7,995 nucleotides of DNA from an uncultured Eubacterium sp. (lineage in GTDB: Bacteria; Bacillota; Clostridia; Lachnospirales; Lachnospiraceae): contig CAJOOU010000246.1 of NCBI GenBank assembly GCA_905236735.1, positions 1 to 7,995 of the forward strand. Direction: 5' to 3'. Below, one piece after another: positions 6,657-7,995 of the stretch (position 1 is the stretch's first letter; each line of letters begins with the position of its first letter). The notes below the pieces were generated by a model. It made no database searches. It was not told the DNA's origin and saw only the letters and a program-made list of their open reading frames with translations. The position numbers were made by a program, and so were the translations under genes.

Positions 6657-7328
6657 TGTAACACATCCCTTAGTTCCGTTTATTGTAGCATAAAGAATTA
6701 CGCTTTCGGGATCTTTTTCATCACCTTGCGAAACTTCGGTTATAAGTACGGCAGTTTTGCTTTTCCCTGCCGCCACGGAAGTCTGCATATTATGAAAGTC
6801 ATCTGTCAATACCGTAGTCATGGCTTTGTATGATTCCCCGTTGATATCGTAGGTAATCGTAGGGCTCTGGTTTAAGATGTCCACACTCACCTTTGACGAA
6901 GTATTGTTTGTAAGCTTTATTGTAAGAACCTGATATGTATTGCCGCTTGACGCGCTCATATTAAAGTAATCGCCTTCAGAAAATGTATCCTTGTAGCTAA
7001 TGGATTCATATTCTATATCGAGTCCCGAAAGTTCAAGCACATCGGCAATATCCACCGCTCCCTGCGTGGGGGCATATGTTTCGGTTGTCTCTCCGGCATC
7101 GGTTTCTCCGGCCACATCCTCTTCGGTAGTAGTATCTTCGGTTTCCTCCTCTTCGGGCAGCTGTGCGCTCGTCATACCTTTATCCGCAAGTCTGTTATAC
7201 TTCAGCAAAACGCCCGCAGCATAAGTAACAATATTACTTCGCTCATTTTCAGTAAGAGTAATTACCGGAGTACCGCAACCGGTCAGAAAGACCGTGAGAA
7301 TGCATAAACATAAAGCAATTCTTTTCAT
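6648..7328 (-). CDS. putative lipoprotein with Thr/Glu-rich spacer and beta-rich C-terminal domain
   Basis: Product of unknown function, expected to be anchored to the outer face of the membrane. From the ATG at 7328 it is 226 residues: a short basic start (MKR), a hydrophobic stretch, and the lipobox LTGC with the lipid-bearing Cys at 18. A helical-looking part (about 23-50, including NIVTYAAGVLLKYNRLADKG) leads to an acidic Thr-rich spacer (about 57-86). The last 130 residues are rich in beta-prone segments (YQVLTIKLTNNTSSKVSVDI, KTAVLITEVSQGD), resembling the immunoglobulin-like DUF4352 type of lipoprotein domain; that resemblance is a judgement by eye. I prefer the ATG at 7328 to the one at 7334, because AAGAGGT (7335-7341) abuts the 7334 ATG but is 6 nt from the 7328 one. 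A promoter candidate lies just upstream. It ends 42 nt before cheV, with no terminator. Confidence 0.85.
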   Translation of the reverse strand: MKRIALCLCILTVFLTGCGTPVITLTENERSNIVTYAAGVLLKYNRLADKGMTSAQLPEEEETEDTTTEEDVAGETDAGETTETYAPTQGAVDIADVLELSGLDIEYESISYKDTFSEGDYFNMSASSGNTYQVLTIKLTNNTSSKVSVDILNQSPTITYDINGESYKAMTTVLTDDFHNMQTSVAAGKSKTAVLITEVSQGDEKDPESVILYATINGTKGCVTLL

Positions 7329-7334
7329 GCGCAT

Positions 7335-7341
7335 ACCTCTT
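7335..7341 (-). promoter_or_regulatory. ribosome binding site that favours the lipoprotein start at 7328
   Basis: The minus-strand AAGAGGT directly touches the ATG at 7334, which leaves no spacer, but is 6 nt from the ATG at 7328. The normal spacing supports 7328 as the true start. Confidence 0.7.
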
Positions 7342-7349
7342 CAAATCAT

Positions 7350-7378
7350 ATTTTATCATTCTTTTATGCCCTAAACAA
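7350..7378 (-). promoter_or_regulatory. probable housekeeping-type promoter for the lipoprotein gene
   Basis: On the minus strand, TTGTTT (7373-7378) and TAAAAT (7350-7355) are separated by exactly 17 nt. The -10 box matches 5 of 6 consensus bases and is preceded by an extended TGA element (7356-7358); the -35 box matches 3 of 6. Transcription would begin near 7342-7346, giving a very short leader of about 15-18 nt to the ATG at 7328. It sits in the AT-rich gap after the kinase gene, where a promoter is expected. It could also drive cheV and later genes by read-through, since no terminator follows the lipoprotein gene. Confidence 0.55.
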
Positions 7379-7379
7379 G

Positions 7380-7396
7380 TAATTTTCTCAAAATTA
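7380..7396 (-). other. small AT-only perfect hairpin after the kinase gene
   Basis: On the minus strand, TAATTTT and AAAATTA form a perfect 7-bp inverted repeat around GAG, 11 nt after the kinase stop codon. It lacks G-C pairs and a following T run, so it is a poor terminator. It lies just upstream of the promoter candidate and might be an operator or only AT-rich DNA. Confidence 0.3.
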
Positions 7397-7407
7397 TCAA
7401 AATTATT

Positions 7408-7995
7408 TTACAATTCGTTTCCATCCAGTTCAAACCAGAACTCCACACCCTCTTTAAAGTTATTTACTCCAAAAGGTCTGTGATGGGCATCCATTATGGC
7501 TTTTACGATTGACAGGCCTATTCCGTTGCCACCATACTGCCTTGAATGTGATTTGTCAACCTTGTAGAATTTTTCCCACAATTTACTCAGTTCTTCTTCC
7601 GCAATCGGTATACCTGTATTAAACACCGACACCCTGACGGCATCCGCCTTTGGCTCGGCTTTTATAATTATTTTTTTCTCACCGCCTATATGATGAATGG
7701 CGTTGGACATATAGTTTGTAATAACCTCTTCTATTTTAAACTCATCTGCCCAAACAAACAGAGGCGCGCTTGTAAGGTTCTTTTCAAGTGTGATACCGCC
7801 CTGTTCGAGCATTATGCTCATAGAGCCCGTCACGCCGTTTATAAGTTCGTTAATATCGAACCTCTCCATGGTAAATTCATCTTTGCCGAATTCAAGCTCA
7901 TTAAGTTCCAAAAGACGCTTTACCATCTTATTCATCTTGTTTGTTTCGTCTATAATTACTTCACAGTAAAAATCCCTTGATTCCTCATCTCCGGC
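7408..7995 (-). CDS. sensor histidine kinase, 3' part (5' end beyond window)
   Basis: C-terminal part of a two-component sensor kinase. The frame is open to the right edge: upstream of the Met codon at 7935, 20 more codons read AGDEESRDFYCEVIIDETNK. These match the second helix of the dimerization domain, so that Met is not the true start. The ATP-binding domain is complete. Counting from the Met codon at 7935, the N box is EEVITNYMSNAIHH (69-82; Asn74 and Asn78), the D box is VFNTGIPI (104-111), the F box is LWEKFYKVDKS (119-129), and the G2 box is GGNGIGLSIVK (135-145). The NTG in place of DxG is known in VanS/PhoR-like kinases of Firmicutes and does not imply inactivity. The phospho-acceptor His, sensor region and any response regulator gene lie outside the window. 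The gene ends 79 nt before the lipoprotein start at 7328. Confidence 0.93.
   Translation of the reverse strand, partial: AGDEESRDFYCEVIIDETNKMNKMVKRLLELNELEFGKDEFTMERFDINELINGVTGSMSIMLEQGGITLEKNLTSAPLFVWADEFKIEEVITNYMSNAIHHIGGEKKIIIKAEPKADAVRVSVFNTGIPIAEEELSKLWEKFYKVDKSHSRQYGGNGIGLSIVKAIMDAHHRPFGVNNFKEGVEFWFELDGNEL

Noticed and set aside
6606..6660. Sigma-28 (flagellar) promoter before cheV
   Set aside because: I looked for TAAA, about 15 nt, then GCCGATAA; the nearest candidates match the -10 part poorly.
7618..7620. Asn in place of Asp in the kinase D box as evidence for an inactive kinase
   Set aside because: NTG at this site is known in VanS/PhoR-like kinases of Firmicutes, and the N, F and G2 boxes are intact.
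7408..7935. Kinase gene starting at the Met codon at 7935
   Set aside because: The frame stays open to the window edge with sequence typical of the dimerization helix, so this Met is internal and the gene is partial.

Overview
The window reads as a chromosomal core segment from a motile member of the Firmicutes, most likely Clostridia of the Lachnospiraceae type. The reasons are the der-plsY-gpsA order, a CheV protein, a VanS/PhoR-like kinase with an NTG box, Shine-Dalgarno sites of the GGAGG type, moderate GC content, and a lipoprotein with a Thr/Glu-rich spacer. This assignment is inferred from gene content and protein style, not from a database match. I see no mobile element, CRISPR array, tRNA or rRNA.

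All nine genes lie on the minus strand, so transcription runs from high to low coordinates. In that order they are: the 3' part of a sensor histidine kinase (cut by the right edge); a lipoprotein gene with a good candidate promoter just upstream; cheV (CheW domain plus receiver domain); a gene of unknown function encoding a 569-residue single-pass membrane protein with an extreme charge split; hisH and hisF (the two subunits of imidazole glycerol phosphate synthase); der (a ribosome-assembly GTPase with two G domains); plsY (glycerol-3-phosphate acyltransferase); and gpsA (glycerol-3-phosphate dehydrogenase, 3' end missing at the left edge).

From cheV to plsY the genes are packed with gaps of 10, -1, 2, 2 and -1 nt. 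Two of the junctions are TAATG stop/start overlaps, and the der ribosome binding site lies inside the last codons of hisF. This points to one transcript with coupled translation joining chemotaxis signalling, an unknown envelope protein, histidine/purine-linked metabolism, ribosome assembly and phospholipid synthesis. GpsA makes the sn-glycerol-3-phosphate that PlsY acylates, so the last two genes form a functional pair. HisH and HisF form another; the rest of the histidine pathway is not in this window.

No gene-free stretch exceeds 75 nt. The least explained item is the 569-residue protein: an acidic cytoplasmic region, a lysine-rich 11-residue repeat, one membrane segment and a TPR-like C-terminal domain predicted to be outside the cell. 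A strong GC-rich stem-loop lies inside its coding sequence. I see nothing that amounts to a clearly new system; this protein and its link to CheV are the best leads.
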